From Candidatus Aenigmatarchaeota archaeon (lineage in GTDB: Archaea; Aenigmatarchaeota; Aenigmatarchaeia; QMZP01), in contig QMZY01000067.1 of the NCBI GenBank assembly GCA_003663415.1, forward strand, positions 1 through 5,380: a stretch of 5,380 nt of DNA. The letters are read 5' to 3'. Below are positions 4,964 through 5,380 of this stretch, in pieces. The notes below the pieces were generated by a model that did not search any database, had not been told where the DNA came from, and worked only from the letters and a program-made list of their open reading frames with translations. Numbering within the stretch: position 1 is the stretch's first letter; every line of letters starts with the position of its first letter. Made by a program: the position numbers and the translations under genes.

Positions 4964-4997
4964 TTTTAAATATATTTAAATAAAAAGATGGTATTAT
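4949..4997. repeat. 8-bp inverted repeat ATAATACC/GGTATTAT overlapping a start codon
   Basis: ATAATACC (4949-4956) and GGTATTAT (4990-4997) are perfect inverted copies. The left arm shares CC with the right arm of the 4926-4963 repeat, and the right arm covers the first two bases of the ATG at 4996. The pair encloses the TATA box. Since transcription probably begins at the ATG, it would act as DNA, not RNA. Confidence 0.4.
4963..4974 (+). promoter_or_regulatory. TATA box of the membrane-anchored DsbA-like gene
   Basis: TTTTTAAATATA is centred about 27 bases before the ATG at 4996. No Shine-Dalgarno sequence lies in between, consistent with a leaderless transcript. AT-rich sequence continues to 4986, so the exact box is uncertain. 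Confidence 0.55.
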
Positions 4998-5380
4998 GCC
5001 AGAAAATAAAAAACAGGACAAAAAAAAGAGTCACTGGTTTGTTTCAAGAATTCCTGCATATTATGCAATGATTGCAATTGCGTTTTTCTTCTTTGGAACA
5101 CTGTTTGCTGGTTTTAGCAGTTCTAATGTAACAGGTAATATAGTTGCTTCAAATGCAGTTCCCAAAGACAAGGCTGGCTCGGATGTGGTAAACTATATAA
5201 ATACATACCTTCTTAAAAACGGATTCAAGGCGAGTTTGGATAGCATCTCTGATGAAGGATGGGTTTATCAGATGAATCTTAGCATTTCCGGTCCTCAGGG
5301 AAAAAACACATATACTTCTTATGTCACAAAAGACGGGAAGCTTTTGTTTGTAAGTGCAATAGACCTCACATATAAACCTA
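4996..5380 (+). CDS. Membrane-anchored extracytoplasmic protein, probable DsbA/thioredoxin-like N-terminus (3' end outside window)
   Basis: The first 128 codons of a gene that runs off the right edge. Residues 1-18 are very basic (MPENKKQDKKK), followed by one hydrophobic segment at about 20-40 (AYYAMIAIAFFFFGTLFAGF). This predicts an N-in signal anchor with the rest outside the cell. After a Ser/Asn/Val linker (41-60), residues 62-128 contain VVNYINTYLLKNG, a strand-rich portion, and SYVTKDGKLLF. This small alpha/beta prefix resembles the one I associate with archaeal DsbA-family thiol oxidoreductases, where the thioredoxin fold with its CxxC follows. No cysteine is present in the visible part, so the redox assignment is inference from the prefix. 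Another exported lipoprotein-like protein is possible. ATG 4996 is supported by the TATA spacing; the out-of-frame ATG at 4988 is not used. Unusual inverted repeats surround its promoter. Confidence 0.7.
   Translation, partial: MPENKKQDKKKSHWFVSRIPAYYAMIAIAFFFFGTLFAGFSSSNVTGNIVASNAVPKDKAGSDVVNYINTYLLKNGFKASLDSISDEGWVYQMNLSISGPQGKNTYTSYVTKDGKLLFVSAIDLTYKP

Larger units (their letters stand above)
4697..4995. other. 299-base region without a convincing gene
   Basis: This stretch separates the MazG-like gene from the membrane-anchored protein. Its left half (about 4717-4866) is less AT-rich and visibly richer in CG dinucleotides than its surroundings. That half holds two short hairpins: GCAATC/GATTGC at 4733-4747 with a 3-base loop, and TCGCA/TGCGA at 4772-4785 with a 4-base loop. 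Short open frames exist on both strands (4719-4877 plus; 4790-4849 minus), but none has recognisable protein features. The right half (about 4870-4995) is extremely AT-rich, with several TATA-like boxes and the inverted repeats listed separately. The left half could hold a degraded gene or an untranslated RNA; I cannot decide. Confidence 0.5.

Noticed and set aside
1..5380. CRISPR array, insertion sequence, or toxin-antitoxin/defence cassette
   Set aside because: No regularly spaced direct repeats, no transposase-like frame or terminal inverted repeats, and no recognisable defence-gene motifs were found by eye.

Overview
The window looks like a piece of an AT-rich archaeal genome, probably a small-genome DPANN-type lineage. 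The best evidence is a complete archaeal/eukaryotic-type ribosomal protein S8e gene on the minus strand. A regulator joining an XRE-type helix-turn-helix to CBS domains, and AT-rich TATA boxes 25-30 bp upstream of ATG codons that lack a Shine-Dalgarno sequence (leaderless archaeal promoters), agree with this. The lineage below archaea is an inference; no rRNA or other phylogenetic marker beyond S8e is present.

Layout. (1) 1-3152, plus strand: a two-gene unit. The first gene is open at the left edge and encodes a mostly helical protein that I do not recognise. Ten bases after its stop comes a 599-residue xylose-isomerase/endonuclease IV-like TIM-barrel protein, whose nine putative metal ligands can be matched one for one to those of endonuclease IV but whose barrel is split by about 240 extra, partly coiled-coil residues. 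(2) 3153-3732, plus: an HTH-CBS regulator with its own promoter. (3) 3734-4123, minus: ribosomal protein S8e, convergent with the regulator with 1 base between stop codons. (4) 4124-4393: an intergenic region with the S8e promoter, a candidate structured small RNA on the plus strand (about 4258-4348, with its own TATA box, closing helix and T-tract), and the promoter of the next gene. (5) 4394-4696, plus: a small all-helical protein resembling MazG-type NTP pyrophosphohydrolases but with weakened metal-binding positions. (6) 4697-4995: a 299-base region without a convincing gene, containing hairpins and two overlapping inverted repeats around a TATA box. (7) 4996 to the right edge, plus: the N-terminal part of a membrane-anchored extracytoplasmic protein, probably of the archaeal DsbA/thioredoxin-like type.

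Functionally, the genes look like several short independent units. The exception is the first pair, which is closely spaced and probably co-translated. It is the best candidate for an undescribed system: a possible trinuclear-zinc phosphodiesterase or nuclease-like (or sugar-isomerase-like) enzyme with a helical partner protein.
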